Source of the DNA: Bacillota bacterium
Lineage (GTDB): Bacteria > Bacillota > Clostridia > Lachnospirales > Anaerotignaceae
Assembly (NCBI GenBank): GCA_019422105.1
Contig: JAHZDZ010000019.1
Coordinates: 1 to 43,409 of the forward strand
Direction of reading: 5' to 3'
DNA length: 43,409 nucleotides
The translations under genes were made by a program, and so were the position numbers. The notes beneath the pieces were generated by a model. That model saw nothing but the letters and a program-made list of their open reading frames with translations, made no database searches and was not told where the DNA came from. Positions 7,426 to 16,932 of the stretch are shown piece by piece. How positions within the stretch are numbered: position 1 is the first letter of the stretch; each line of letters starts with the position of its first letter.

Positions 7426-10044
7426 ATGGAGGAAAGCAATCAAAACATGGCGGACAGGAAGCTAAAAAATAAAATGTTCAGTCTGAGCACAATCAGTACG
7501 ATTTTACTGATAGGTCTTATGCTGATTTATCTGGTCATGACAATCTCTAATTCAAATCGGCTGGCAGGAAATACAGAGGTAATATCGGAGCATCCCTTCG
7601 AGGTCGTAATCGCAGCGGGGGATTTGCAGACCCGCTTGGCGGAAATGAGAATTCGCACAGAGCGTCTGACTACCCACAGAGGAGAAAGTGATATTGTTTT
7701 GGTGGAAAATGCTCTGAGCGTGCTTTATGAGGAAATGAAGGAGCCCCTTCAGAGGATAGAGGAGCTGTATCTGGGAGAACAGTCGCATATCGCTGATTTT
7801 AAGGATACCATGGATTTGCTGAAAAAACAGCAGGCAGAATGTCTTGTCTTTGCCTCTTTGGAGGATAACAGCCTTGAAGCGGTAGAGCAATACGAACAAA
7901 ATTATCTTTACCCTCTGTATGGACAGGCGCTGGGACAGATTGACAAAATGATTGAGAGTGCACAGAATAAAAAAATGCAATACGAGCAGGAGGCGGAATT
8001 ACTCAGAAAAGATATTATAAGGGATTCCCTGTTTATAATGGGCCTTATGATAGGGGGTCTTTTGCTTTCTCAATATGTGCTGCGGCGGCAGAGACAGGAA
8101 TTGGAGGAGCGAATCAGGCTTTTTGACAGTCTGTCAACCAGTATTGATGATGCCTTTTTAATACGTGATGCGAAAACGGAAGAGGTATATTATACTTCCC
8201 TGAATATAAAGCGCGTGCTGGGCTATTCTGTGGAAAAGCTGGATGACATTTACCAGGGTTTTCGGGCGGAGGACGCGGCGGAAATCAGGGAGGCAACCGG
8301 AAGCGGCAATTTTGAATCCCCTTTGTCAAAGGTAGTGGAATATACCCTTCCTGACAGGGAAAAACGATGGATTTCTGTGCGTGTATACTGTGTTGAGCAT
8401 ATGAGAATACCACAATATATCAGTGTTTTTTCTGACCGCACCGAGGAAATTAAATCACGCAGGGCTTTGCAGGACGCGTTATTAAACGCGGAAAAGGCAA
8501 ACTCGGCCAAAAGTGACTTTCTGTCCCGTATGAGTCATGAAATCCGTACGCCCCTAAACGCGATTATCGGTATGTCAACCATTGCGGCGGCATCTGTGAA
8601 ATCGCCTGATAGGGTAAAGGACTGTCTTGGCAAAATTAATATCTCCTCCAAGCATTTGCTGATGCTGATAAATGATGTATTGGATATGTCTAAAATAGAA
8701 AGCGCAAAGATGATGCTTCAATCAGAGCCCTTTGATCTGTCTCAGGTGATAAACGGTTTTGTGTCTACGACCTATGCACAGGCTAAGGCCAAGGGGATTG
8801 AGTTTAAGGCAGTTTTGGAGGGCTTTGAGGGCAGGACGCAGTATATCGGAGATCCGCTGCGCCTGAATCAGATTTTGCTTAATTTGGGTTCCAACGCGGT
8901 TAAATTTACGCCGCCGGGTGGCAGAGTAGACTTGATTGTATCCCGTATTGCTACCAGGCAATCCACGGATACTCTGCGGTTTATTGTGAAGGATACGGGA
9001 ATCGGTATGAGTGCCGAGTCGCTCCAAAAGATATTTAAACCCTTTGAGCAGGCGGATTCCACTATTTCTGCCAGATTTGGCGGAACAGGGCTTGGAATGT
9101 CCATTACGAAAAATCTTGTTTCCCTGATGAGCGGCCGTATTGACATAGAAAGTGAACCGGATAAGGGGACTGTCTGTATTGTAGATTTGCCCATGCAGAG
9201 GGATGAGGAGCAGAAGCCGCAGCCGGACTTTTCTGATTTGGGACTAAAGGCGCTGGTGGTGGATGATGATGAATCTGTGTGCATAGAAACAACGTCACTG
9301 CTGGAGGAAATAAAAATTCGGGCGGAATGGAGTCTTACAGGCTCTGAGGCGGTGCGCAGGGTGTCGGAGGCTAGGAGAGCGGACAGCGATTTTGATTTTT
9401 GTCTCATTGACTGGCAGATACCGGACATGAACGGTATTGAGGTGACGCGGCGGATTAGAGCGGATGTGGGATTTGATTTGCCTATTATTATGATATCGTC
9501 CTATGACAGTACGGAATTTGAGGAGGAGGCCAGACAGGCGGGAGCCAATGGCTTTTTGCCGAAGCCTCTTTACCGTTCCTCTATGTATGCGGCAATACAA
9601 TCGGCACTTCACTGCGGGGCGGAATCCTCGGATAAGACGGCAGAAGGGACATGTCTCAGGGGAAGGCGGCTTTTGGTCGCGGAGGATAATGAGCTTAACA
9701 GGGAAATTATCGTAGAGCTTTTACATATGAGAGGGATAGAGGCTGAGTGTGCCGTTGACGGACTTGAGGCGGCAGAGACTTTTCTGAACGCTTCACAGGG
9801 ACATTTCGATGCGATTTTGATGGATGTCCAGATGCCGGTTATGAATGGCTATGAGGCGACCAGACAGATACGCACCAGCATCCACGCCGATGCAGAAACC
9901 ATACCTATTATAGCAACGACGGCCAATGCCTTCAGTGACGATATTTCCGCTGCGCTGGCGGCAGGCATGAATACTCACATCAGTAAACCCATTGATATAG
10001 ACAGGCTTTGCAATGTTTTAGAGGAATTGATTTCTCAAGACTGA
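7426..10044 (+). CDS. Membrane hybrid histidine kinase with two receiver domains
   Basis: An 872-aa protein. TM1 (about 20-42) and TM2 (about 200-220) flank a helical extracytoplasmic sensor of about 155 residues. A PAS-like domain (about 230-350) follows. HisKA has His371 in RMSHEIRTPL, and the HATPase region (about 480-600) has NAVKFTPPGG, DTGIGM and GTGLGMSI. Receiver 1 has predicted phospho-Asp662 (CLIDWQIPDMNG) and receiver 2 Asp800 (AILMDVQMPVMNG). There is no HPt domain, so output probably needs a separate phosphotransfer partner or remains internal. ATG 7426 was chosen over an upstream GTG because AGGAG lies 8 nt before it. Next on the same strand is a GGDEF-EAL gene, suggesting control of c-di-GMP signalling. 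Confidence 0.92.
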   Translation: MEESNQNMADRKLKNKMFSLSTISTILLIGLMLIYLVMTISNSNRLAGNTEVISEHPFEVVIAAGDLQTRLAEMRIRTERLTTHRGESDIVLVENALSVLYEEMKEPLQRIEELYLGEQSHIADFKDTMDLLKKQQAECLVFASLEDNSLEAVEQYEQNYLYPLYGQALGQIDKMIESAQNKKMQYEQEAELLRKDIIRDSLFIMGLMIGGLLLSQYVLRRQRQELEERIRLFDSLSTSIDDAFLIRDAKTEEVYYTSLNIKRVLGYSVEKLDDIYQGFRAEDAAEIREATGSGNFESPLSKVVEYTLPDREKRWISVRVYCVEHMRIPQYISVFSDRTEEIKSRRALQDALLNAEKANSAKSDFLSRMSHEIRTPLNAIIGMSTIAAASVKSPDRVKDCLGKINISSKHLLMLINDVLDMSKIESAKMMLQSEPFDLSQVINGFVSTTYAQAKAKGIEFKAVLEGFEGRTQYIGDPLRLNQILLNLGSNAVKFTPPGGRVDLIVSRIATRQSTDTLRFIVKDTGIGMSAESLQKIFKPFEQADSTISARFGGTGLGMSITKNLVSLMSGRIDIESEPDKGTVCIVDLPMQRDEEQKPQPDFSDLGLKALVVDDDESVCIETTSLLEEIKIRAEWSLTGSEAVRRVSEARRADSDFDFCLIDWQIPDMNGIEVTRRIRADVGFDLPIIMISSYDSTEFEEEARQAGANGFLPKPLYRSSMYAAIQSALHCGAESSDKTAEGTCLRGRRLLVAEDNELNREIIVELLHMRGIEAECAVDGLEAAETFLNASQGHFDAILMDVQMPVMNGYEATRQIRTSIHADAETIPIIATTANAFSDDISAALAAGMNTHISKPIDIDRLCNVLEELISQD

Positions 10045-10305
10045 TGGAGTTGCGATTAAGCACTTTTTGTAAAGGAAATGAAACAAGCCCCGCACGGTTG
10101 CGTCACAAAAAAAGGGTATGAGAACAAAGGCCGCGGCGGGCATTCCTTTATGATAAAGAGGCATTTTTCCAATTGATAATCTTCTCTGATTGCAGTAGAA
10201 TATTAATATTAACAGCAATGTTTTGACAAATTAGGCTGCATTACGGGCGATTATGTCCCCTGAGGGAAAATCCTGACGTCAGAGTGCGTAGAATTGAGGT
10301 TGTCA
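10045..10305. promoter_or_regulatory. Intergenic region before the GGDEF-EAL gene with a CTGACGTCAG palindrome
   Basis: This 261-nt gap holds no gene. Just before the ribosome binding site of the next gene is the 10-bp perfect palindrome CTGACGTCAG (10273-10282). A TTGACA occurs near 10233 but has no well-spaced -10, so a promoter is not certain. The palindrome is close enough to the start codon to act as an operator or leader element; its function is not known. Confidence 0.35.
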
Positions 10306-12111
10306 ATGAAAAAAAACAATGAGTTTTTACTCTATACCTGTATGTGGATAGCTGCTGTAATTGTGTTGATGGCATTATTAATGCAAAGTCTTGGCGACGC
10401 CAGAATTATCAATTACAGCGGCATTGTACGCGGCGCGACGCAAAAGCTTGTGAAGGAAGAAATGAACGGGGAGCAGGATGACGCTTTAATCGAGAGGTTA
10501 GATGGAATTATTGACAATCTGCGTACCGGACAGGGCAATTTTGCTATTCAAAGAAATAAGGACAGAGAGTATCAGGAGCGTTTGGATAAGCTGGACAGTA
10601 TCTGGGGGAAAATTAAGACAGAAATTCAGCTGGTGCGCACCGGACAGGCAGATTTTGATGCACTGTATGCCCTGAGTCAGGAACACTTTACAGAAGCGGA
10701 TAAAATGGTGCTGCGGGCGGAACAAAGCTCTGAAAATAAGCTTATCCGCTTTATATTGACTTATGGGGCCGCTCTTGTGCTTTCTGTTTGTATATTCACG
10801 CTATTGAATAAGCGGAACCAAAAAGCGCTGGAGAACAGTATTTATACCGATAATCTGACAGGCATTTTAAACAGGGCGGGATTTAAGGCGGGCGCCGCCT
10901 CGGTGTTGCGCCAGTTTTCCGATAACAGATACTGTCTGATGGAATTTGACATTGATGATTTTAAATTTCTCAATAACAGCTATGGCTTTGAGCTGGGGGA
11001 TAAACTGTTGTGCGCGCTGGCGGATAGGCTGCAAAAGAGCTATCATACAGAGGAGATGTGCGCGCGCATTGCGGCAGATGATTTTGTGATACTGGCGAAG
11101 CAGCGGCCTCATAATGTGTCTGATTTGCGCCGTATCCTCTCTGAGGTGTTTCAGCAGGAGGAGCTTCGGAATGTTTCCGAGTTTATAACCTTTACCGTCG
11201 GCGGATACGGGCTTACCGAAAAAAGCGAGCCGGTTCAGTCTGCTCTTGATAAAGCCAATATGGCGCACAAAAACGCAAAAACGCTGGGAAAGGCTACAAC
11301 CACCTGGTATAACGAAAAATTCCTGGAAAAGCTCAACAGAGAGAATAAACTGAAAAACCGGCTGAAAAAATCCATTGAAAACGGAGAGTTTAAAATGTAT
11401 TTGCAGCCCAAATATGAATTGTCCGCTTTGGAGGTAAAAAGTGCGGAGGCTTTGGTGAGGTGGGATATAGAAGGATATGGCATTATGCCGCCTGACGAAT
11501 TTATACCGCTTTTTGAAAGCAATGGACAGATAGCGGAAATAGATTTTTATATGCTTGAAAAGGCATGCGCCTATATCCGCAGGTATATGGAGGAGCATGG
11601 AAGTGAGTTTTACATATCCGTTAATTTTTCCCGTGTTACAATTTATCAGCAAAGATTTTACGCTACGGTTTTAGAAATCATAAAGCGCTATCAGATTCCA
11701 TACCATTGTATTGAGATAGAAATTACGGAAAGCGCATTTAACGGTATTTCGGATGTGATGTTAAAAAAAATACTGCAGATGCAGGAATTGGGTTTTGTTA
11801 TTTCCATGGATGACTTTGGATCGGGATATTCCAGCCTTAACCTGCTGGACAGACTCCCCATAGAGGTTTTGAAGCTGGACAGGGAATTTCTTCGTGAATA
11901 TGACGGTTCCCCCAGAGTCAAAAACGTGATTGGCGGTATTGTGGAGTTGGCTCATGCCCTGGAAATCAGGGTGGTTTGCGAAGGCGTAGAGACAAGGGAG
12001 CATGTGGAATTTTTAAGAGGAATCGGCTGTGACAGCGGACAGGGCTTTTATTTTTCGCGGCCGATACCGGAAGAGGAATTTCGCTTGAAATATGAAACGG
12101 GGCGGGACTGA
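10306..12111 (+). CDS. Membrane GGDEF-EAL protein, predicted c-di-GMP phosphodiesterase
   Basis: A 601-aa protein with TM1 (about 8-30), an extracytoplasmic region of about 115 residues, TM2 (about 148-168), a GGDEF domain and a C-terminal EAL domain. The GGDEF signature is replaced by AADDF (256-260), so cyclase activity is probably lost; such domains often bind GTP and tune the EAL domain. The EAL domain looks active: EAL at 381-383, then SVNFSR, EIEITES, DDFGSGYSS, LKLDREF, CEGVET and QGFYFSRP. The ATG at 10306 has GAGG 6 nt upstream; an upstream TTG is less likely. The stop overlaps the start of the following GGDEF gene, so an opposing enzyme pair is translationally coupled. Confidence 0.92.
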   Translation: MKKNNEFLLYTCMWIAAVIVLMALLMQSLGDARIINYSGIVRGATQKLVKEEMNGEQDDALIERLDGIIDNLRTGQGNFAIQRNKDREYQERLDKLDSIWGKIKTEIQLVRTGQADFDALYALSQEHFTEADKMVLRAEQSSENKLIRFILTYGAALVLSVCIFTLLNKRNQKALENSIYTDNLTGILNRAGFKAGAASVLRQFSDNRYCLMEFDIDDFKFLNNSYGFELGDKLLCALADRLQKSYHTEEMCARIAADDFVILAKQRPHNVSDLRRILSEVFQQEELRNVSEFITFTVGGYGLTEKSEPVQSALDKANMAHKNAKTLGKATTTWYNEKFLEKLNRENKLKNRLKKSIENGEFKMYLQPKYELSALEVKSAEALVRWDIEGYGIMPPDEFIPLFESNGQIAEIDFYMLEKACAYIRRYMEEHGSEFYISVNFSRVTIYQQRFYATVLEIIKRYQIPYHCIEIEITESAFNGISDVMLKKILQMQELGFVISMDDFGSGYSSLNLLDRLPIEVLKLDREFLREYDGSPRVKNVIGGIVELAHALEIRVVCEGVETREHVEFLRGIGCDSGQGFYFSRPIPEEEFRLKYETGRD

Positions 12112-13448
12112 TGGAAATGAATTTTGATAAAAATGAAATTTATGAAAAGATACTGGAGGAAAACGGAAGCATTATTTTTCTGGCGGATATGAAAACCCAT
12201 GAACTTATCTATATGACACGCAGTACCCTCCATATTCTGGGACGTTCTCCTGACGATACCTCCTATATTGGAAAGCCCTGCTATAAAATTCTTCAAGGGC
12301 AGGATGCGCCCTGTCACTTCTGCAATAACAGAAGACTGAGCTTTTATAAATTTGACTGCTGGGAACACTTTAACCCTATGCTGAAGCGCTATTTTTCTGT
12401 CAGGGACAAGAAAATAATGCTGGCCGGGCGTACACTGCGCATGGAGATTGCTGATGACATCAGCGGAACGGTGCTGGAAAAGCAGCAGCTTCAAAATGAC
12501 CTGAGCGCGGAGAAAGCAATGATGCTTTGTATACAGCAATTGACGGCGGCCGAATCCAATGACCAGTCTATCAACGCTCTGTTGGAGAAGGTTTGTGACC
12601 TTTATGAAGGCGAGCGAGGGTATATTTTCCAGTTTGACTATGAAAAAGAGATATTTGCAAACACATACGAATGGTGCCGGAAGGGGATACATCCGGAAAT
12701 AGGCAACCTTCAAAACCTGCCCCTGAGCGGGGCGGAGGGGTGGATTCACCTGTTTCGGGAGGAAAAATGTGTCAATATACAGGATTTGGAACGGGATGTT
12801 CCTCATGACAGTTACGAATACAGACTGCTGGCGCCCCAGGGAGTTAACTCTCTGGTGGCAGTACCTCTTTTAAAGGAAAAGCAGATAGTGGGTTTTATCG
12901 GCGTGGATAATCCAAAAAATGATCCCGGCGATCTGTCATTAATGCGAACGATTGCGCAGTTTGTGTCCAATGATATGGAGAAGAGAAAAATATTGGAAGA
13001 GCTGGAAAAAAGCAGCAGCTATGATATGCTGTCAGGTGTATTCAACCGTAACCGCTATATAATGGACATGGATGAATGGAAAGAGGATAAAACGCTTTGT
13101 GCAGGTGTTATATTTCTGGATTTGGACAATTTGAAGGACATCAATGATGCCTTTGGTCATGACGCTGGCGATGATCTGATTCAGCGGACGGCGGCCGCCT
13201 TAAAAGACTTTTTCCCGGAAGATGTATACCGAATAGGCGGCGATGAATTTGTTGTTTTATGCAAAGGGGCAGGCCGCGGTGAATTTGAAAAGAGGGTTTG
13301 TGAGCTCAGAAGCAGATTCCTTTCAGATAATACACGCGTCTCTATGGGTTTTACCTATCTGACAGGGGGAGAAAATCTGCAGGAGGCTATATTGGAGGCG
13401 GACAAATTAATGTACAGGGAAAAAGCCGGTAAAAGGAATGAGCAGTAG
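12111..13448 (+). CDS. PAS-like/GAF/GGDEF protein, predicted diguanylate cyclase
   Basis: A 445-aa soluble protein. The N-terminal PAS-like domain (about 10-125) carries a cysteine cluster: Cys57 in GKPCYKIL, then PCHFC about 11 residues later. A GAF-like domain spans about 135-290, and a GGDEF domain with intact signature (GGDEF at 376-380, RIGGDEFVVL) spans about 295-445. The usual inhibitory RxxD site five residues before GGDEF is absent (FPED there), so product feedback is probably weak. The ATG overlaps the previous stop (TGATG). It would make c-di-GMP, opposing the upstream EAL protein. The cysteine motif recurs in the soluble hybrid kinase encoded convergently. Confidence 0.9.
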   Translation: MEMNFDKNEIYEKILEENGSIIFLADMKTHELIYMTRSTLHILGRSPDDTSYIGKPCYKILQGQDAPCHFCNNRRLSFYKFDCWEHFNPMLKRYFSVRDKKIMLAGRTLRMEIADDISGTVLEKQQLQNDLSAEKAMMLCIQQLTAAESNDQSINALLEKVCDLYEGERGYIFQFDYEKEIFANTYEWCRKGIHPEIGNLQNLPLSGAEGWIHLFREEKCVNIQDLERDVPHDSYEYRLLAPQGVNSLVAVPLLKEKQIVGFIGVDNPKNDPGDLSLMRTIAQFVSNDMEKRKILEELEKSSSYDMLSGVFNRNRYIMDMDEWKEDKTLCAGVIFLDLDNLKDINDAFGHDAGDDLIQRTAAALKDFFPEDVYRIGGDEFVVLCKGAGRGEFEKRVCELRSRFLSDNTRVSMGFTYLTGGENLQEAILEADKLMYREKAGKRNEQ

Positions 13449-13507
13449 GTTTTGATATCGGAGGAGAAAACAGAGATAAATGACCGTCGCTGCAAGAAAA
13501 TATGGAA

Positions 13508-13548
13508 GGGGAGAAAGTCCGTTATTCGGGCTTTCTCCCCTTATCTGT
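13508..13548 (+). terminator. Intrinsic terminator of the GGDEF gene pair
   Basis: GGGGAGAAAG.CC (from 13508) pairs with GG.CTTTCTCCCC (to 13540), giving a long GC-rich stem, followed by TTATCTGTTT. It closes the plus-strand signalling unit about 60 nt after the stop codon. A small open frame running across it (13452-13751) is not credible. Confidence 0.75.
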
Positions 13549-13762
13549 TTCGTGTTGTCTGCTTTCTTTCGCCATATTCTTTGAAGCTTTCTTTTGCCCG
13601 TTATTGCAGCATTGATAATGTAATTTCATACGAAAAGGGACTGCAAAAAGTCAGATGGGATAATTCGCCTCGGGAAAGCGGTCTGACTGTTTATTCGATA
13701 CACACAAGCTGCGAAGGAGCTGCCATCAAAAAGCACCTCGGCTATGGATGAGGCCGGCTGCG

Positions 13763-16558
13763 TTATCTGATCCATTTTTGCAGCACCTCAATCAAGCGCT
13801 CCACATCAATGGGCTTTGATATATGGTCGTTCATTCCGGCACTGCGGGCGTTTGCCATATCAGTCATGAATGCGTTTGCTGTCAGAGCGAGAACCGGCAC
13901 TGTCTGTGCGTCGTCTCTGGAAAGACAACGTATCGCCTTTGTGGCTTGGTATCCGTCCATAACGGGCATTTGAATATCCATCAAAATAGCGGCATACTCT
14001 CCGGTGCGGGAGGCGGAAAATTCTTCAACCGCCTGACTGCCGTTTTCAACGGAATTGACAGAAACACCCTGCATTTCCAGCAGTTCAACGGCAATTTCCC
14101 GATTCAAATCGTTGTCCTCCGCCAGCAGTATTTTTTTACCTACAAGCTCTGGATGCTTTGTTTCCGCCAGGGCCGAGGCCGTCTCAATCTTATTGCTGGT
14201 GCAGAAAAGCTGCAGGACATGGAGTACCTTGGATTTAAAAAGAGGTTTGGTAATAAAGGCGTCTGCGCCTGCCTTGATAAACTCATCCTCTATATTGTAA
14301 TAGTCATAGGCGGAAATGATGATAATGGGCACGTTTTTCCCAAGTTTTTTGCGGATTGCCTTTACTGTGTCCAGTCCATCCATCTCAGGCATTTTCCAGT
14401 CAAGAATAACGGCAAAGAAATCGTCGTTTCTTAGATGGGCCTCTACGATGCTTTGCACGGCCTCCATACCGGAGAGTACCCAATAGCCCCGCATGCCAAG
14501 CTCATTTAAAAGAGCGGTGACATTTTCGCAGACCATCTTATCATCATCGACAACCAATACAGGCAGACCTTCCAGCTCGCTGTCTCCCGTCACCTCCTCG
14601 TCGATAAGCTCAAACTGGGCCGTGACAGTAAACTGGCTGCCAACGCCCAGCTGGCTTGTCACATGTATGGAGCCGTTCATCATGCGCACAATATTTTCCG
14701 TGATTGCCATGCCAAGACCTGTGCCCTGTATTTTGCTGATGCGGGAATCCTCTGCCCGTGAAAACGGCTCAAAAATGTGTGGCACAAATTCTTCCGGCAT
14801 ACCAATGCCGTTATCGGTAAAAATAAATTCAAACTGCCCTTTCTTATCGATTGAGGAGGGCTTTTCATTTATAATCAGGCTGATTTTTCCGCCTTCAGGC
14901 GTATATTTAATGGCGTTTGAGAGCAGATTCATGAAAACCTGCTGAAGCCTGTCCCCGTCAGCAATTATTTTTTCATGCCGAACCTTGCCGATATTAATTT
15001 TGAACTCCTGCTTTTTTTCCGCTACAAGAGGTTTGCACATATCCGACACATTTTGAATCAACTCCGGCAGATGGATATTTTCCGGCAGCAAATCAATTTT
15101 TCCGCTCTCTATTTTGGACATATCCAAAACTTCATTGATAAGACTGAGCAGATGACGGCTGGATACATTGATTTTATTCAGACAGCTGTGCACCTTTTCC
15201 GGTGAGGACAAATTTGCCTGGGCAATAGCGGCCATGCCCATGATGGCATTCATGGGGGTTCTGATGTCATGGGACATGGAGGAGAGGAAATTTGTCTTTG
15301 CGGAATTTGCGACCCGTGCCGACTGATAGGCGTCCTCCAGTGCTTTATGCTGACGTTTTTGCTCCATTCTTTCCTGTGTAACATCAATGCCCACACTGTA
15401 GAAGGAGGGAATGCCGTCCCAGCTCTCCTCACCGCTGACATAGCACAATGTGTTTGTCAGTGTTTTTACTTCTCCCTCATGGGAGATTACCCTTATTTCA
15501 ATTACTCGGCTCTCACCGGTTTCCTTTATCTTTTTCAAGACAGACTGAAGCTGTTCCAAATCCTCAGGATGGATGTAGGTGCATTTGGAGTGCAGCTTGT
15601 TTTCAAACTGTTCCTTTGTATAGCCTATCATCTGCAAAAATCCGGCGCCGTACCAGAGAACGGTGGAGAAATCTCTGGCGTCTATGCGGACAAAGCCGCC
15701 GGGAATTGTCCTGATGAGTGCGTCGCGCTCCCTATCCTTTTTTGCCAGCTTGTATTCTGTGCTGTACATATCATGGGACAATTCGATGCGGGAACGGTGA
15801 CCGAACCAGTTGACAATGCGGTTTTTAATGAGGAAGGTTCTTTCCAGCACAGGGTTATCAAATTCCCACTCATAGAATTTATCCTCCGAGAGATACTGAT
15901 TGGTGCAAAAAGGGCAGGGGGAAGTTCTGCCCTGTATCACTTCGTAGCATTTACGTCCTAAAAGCTTTTCCTTTGTCGTATGTAAAGTGGCACAGGACGT
16001 TTTATTTAAATACAGTAATTCATAGGTATTCATATCGCTGATGTAAATATTGCCTACATATTCGTCCATCAGCCATTCAAAGCTCTCCGCCTTTTCGTCA
16101 TACATGCGGTTTGTTTTTTCATGCTGCCGTATGAGATCACTGATATCGGTGTATACGGCATATAATACGGCATGTCCGTTTACCGTTTCCTGTGTGACTG
16201 TACAGGATATGCGTACCCAGATAAAGCCCTTTTCCTTTACCGGCATACGGCAGTCAACACTGAATTTGGAGGAGCTTTTTTTAATGGCGCTCTCTACAGC
16301 ATTAGAAAGCTTTATAAATTCTTCGGGGTATTCCTGATAAAGCTGCCTCATAGTGGAAACAGAGGTACATTTATCTCCCGCATAGCCTATACTTTCGTAA
16401 AATCGGTCATTTGCCCATAGTATAGTAAGCTCTCCGTCGACAATGCATTGATTGACACTGACGTCCAAAACATTCCAAAGGCTGCTGCTTTTATCTGCGG
16501 TTTGTAATGCTTTTTTTGTATGACTGCCCTCCGAAGTCAAATTTTCGATGTTTTCCAT
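13763..16558 (-). CDS. Soluble hybrid histidine kinase with three PAS-type sensors and two receivers
   Basis: A 931-aa protein without membrane segments. PAS-like domains lie at about 25-145, 165-270 and 285-395. HisKA has His430 in SMSHDIRTPM. The HATPase region has NAIKYTPEGG, DNGIGMP and GTGLGMAI. Receiver 1 (about 665-790) carries VILDWKMPEMDG and receiver 2 (about 805-925) AILMDIQMPVMDG. The second PAS domain holds the cluster GRKCYEVIQGRTSPCPFC, nearly the same pattern as in the GGDEF protein at 12111. From HisKA to the C-terminus the architecture matches the kinase at 7426, so the two are paralogous. No HPt domain or DNA-binding output is present. It converges with the c-di-GMP genes and probably feeds the same pathway. 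Confidence 0.92.
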   Translation of the reverse strand: MENIENLTSEGSHTKKALQTADKSSSLWNVLDVSVNQCIVDGELTILWANDRFYESIGYAGDKCTSVSTMRQLYQEYPEEFIKLSNAVESAIKKSSSKFSVDCRMPVKEKGFIWVRISCTVTQETVNGHAVLYAVYTDISDLIRQHEKTNRMYDEKAESFEWLMDEYVGNIYISDMNTYELLYLNKTSCATLHTTKEKLLGRKCYEVIQGRTSPCPFCTNQYLSEDKFYEWEFDNPVLERTFLIKNRIVNWFGHRSRIELSHDMYSTEYKLAKKDRERDALIRTIPGGFVRIDARDFSTVLWYGAGFLQMIGYTKEQFENKLHSKCTYIHPEDLEQLQSVLKKIKETGESRVIEIRVISHEGEVKTLTNTLCYVSGEESWDGIPSFYSVGIDVTQERMEQKRQHKALEDAYQSARVANSAKTNFLSSMSHDIRTPMNAIMGMAAIAQANLSSPEKVHSCLNKINVSSRHLLSLINEVLDMSKIESGKIDLLPENIHLPELIQNVSDMCKPLVAEKKQEFKINIGKVRHEKIIADGDRLQQVFMNLLSNAIKYTPEGGKISLIINEKPSSIDKKGQFEFIFTDNGIGMPEEFVPHIFEPFSRAEDSRISKIQGTGLGMAITENIVRMMNGSIHVTSQLGVGSQFTVTAQFELIDEEVTGDSELEGLPVLVVDDDKMVCENVTALLNELGMRGYWVLSGMEAVQSIVEAHLRNDDFFAVILDWKMPEMDGLDTVKAIRKKLGKNVPIIIISAYDYYNIEDEFIKAGADAFITKPLFKSKVLHVLQLFCTSNKIETASALAETKHPELVGKKILLAEDNDLNREIAVELLEMQGVSVNSVENGSQAVEEFSASRTGEYAAILMDIQMPVMDGYQATKAIRCLSRDDAQTVPVLALTANAFMTDMANARSAGMNDHISKPIDVERLIEVLQKWIR

Positions 16559-16594
16559 GATAGTTCTCCTTTACAGACAATAAATCGGACATAT

Positions 16595-16634
16595 AGATAT
16601 AATATGACATACTAAACTACATCATATTATATCT
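16595..16634. repeat. Perfect 13-bp inverted repeat at the soluble kinase promoter
   Basis: AGATATAATATGA (16595-16607) and TCATATTATATCT (16622-16634) are exact inverted copies separated by 14 nt. On the minus strand the distal arm holds the -10 element and the proximal arm falls about 12-24 nt into the transcript, so the repeat brackets the predicted start point. This is the geometry of a repressor operator; the regulator is unknown. Confidence 0.6.
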
Positions 16635-16654
16635 GATTGGATTTGTAAAAGCAA
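16626..16654 (-). promoter_or_regulatory. Promoter of the soluble hybrid kinase
   Basis: On the minus strand TTGCTT (16654-16649), a 17-nt spacer and TATAAT (16631-16626). The sequence around the -10, CAGATATAATATGAT, is identical over 15 nt to that of the membrane hybrid kinase promoter at 7197-7211. Confidence 0.6.
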
Positions 16655-16862
16655 TGTAAAGGTTTCTTTTGAAGGATTTGAGAGAGCTTGGGGCGATGGA
16701 TAAAATGGGGAGAAATTTATGAAGGGATGAATGAAACGAAAGATATTTGGATGCCGATTTAAAAAATTTTTCGATGTATTCTCCTTGAAGAAATCATAGA
16801 AGTTTTGCAAATGGAAAAATATACCTTTGAAATCCTATTTTTAAAACCACAGCAGTCTGATT

Positions 16863-16932
16863 TCTTACAATTCCCTGAAATTTTTCTTTCTCTTACAATT
16901 TTGTCACTTAGACGGGATTTATTTCAATTATA
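16863..16932 (+). promoter_or_regulatory. Promoter zone of the response regulator-kinase-ABC operon
   Basis: A TTAGAC hexamer near 16907 followed after 17 nt by TAATAT, overlapping a TATAAT, gives a plausible promoter. Upstream, TCTTACAATT is repeated at 16863-16872 and 16891-16900, 28 nt apart. The repeats could be regulator binding sites. Exact hexamers are uncertain. Confidence 0.4.

Noticed and set aside
10867..11652. A 261-codon open frame antisense to the GGDEF-EAL gene
   Set aside because: The sense strand has complete conserved EAL motifs; the antisense frame is a by-product of its codon use.
13452..13751. A 99-codon open frame on the plus strand after the GGDEF gene
   Set aside because: It starts at a TTG, runs through a strong terminator hairpin and has no recognisable protein features.
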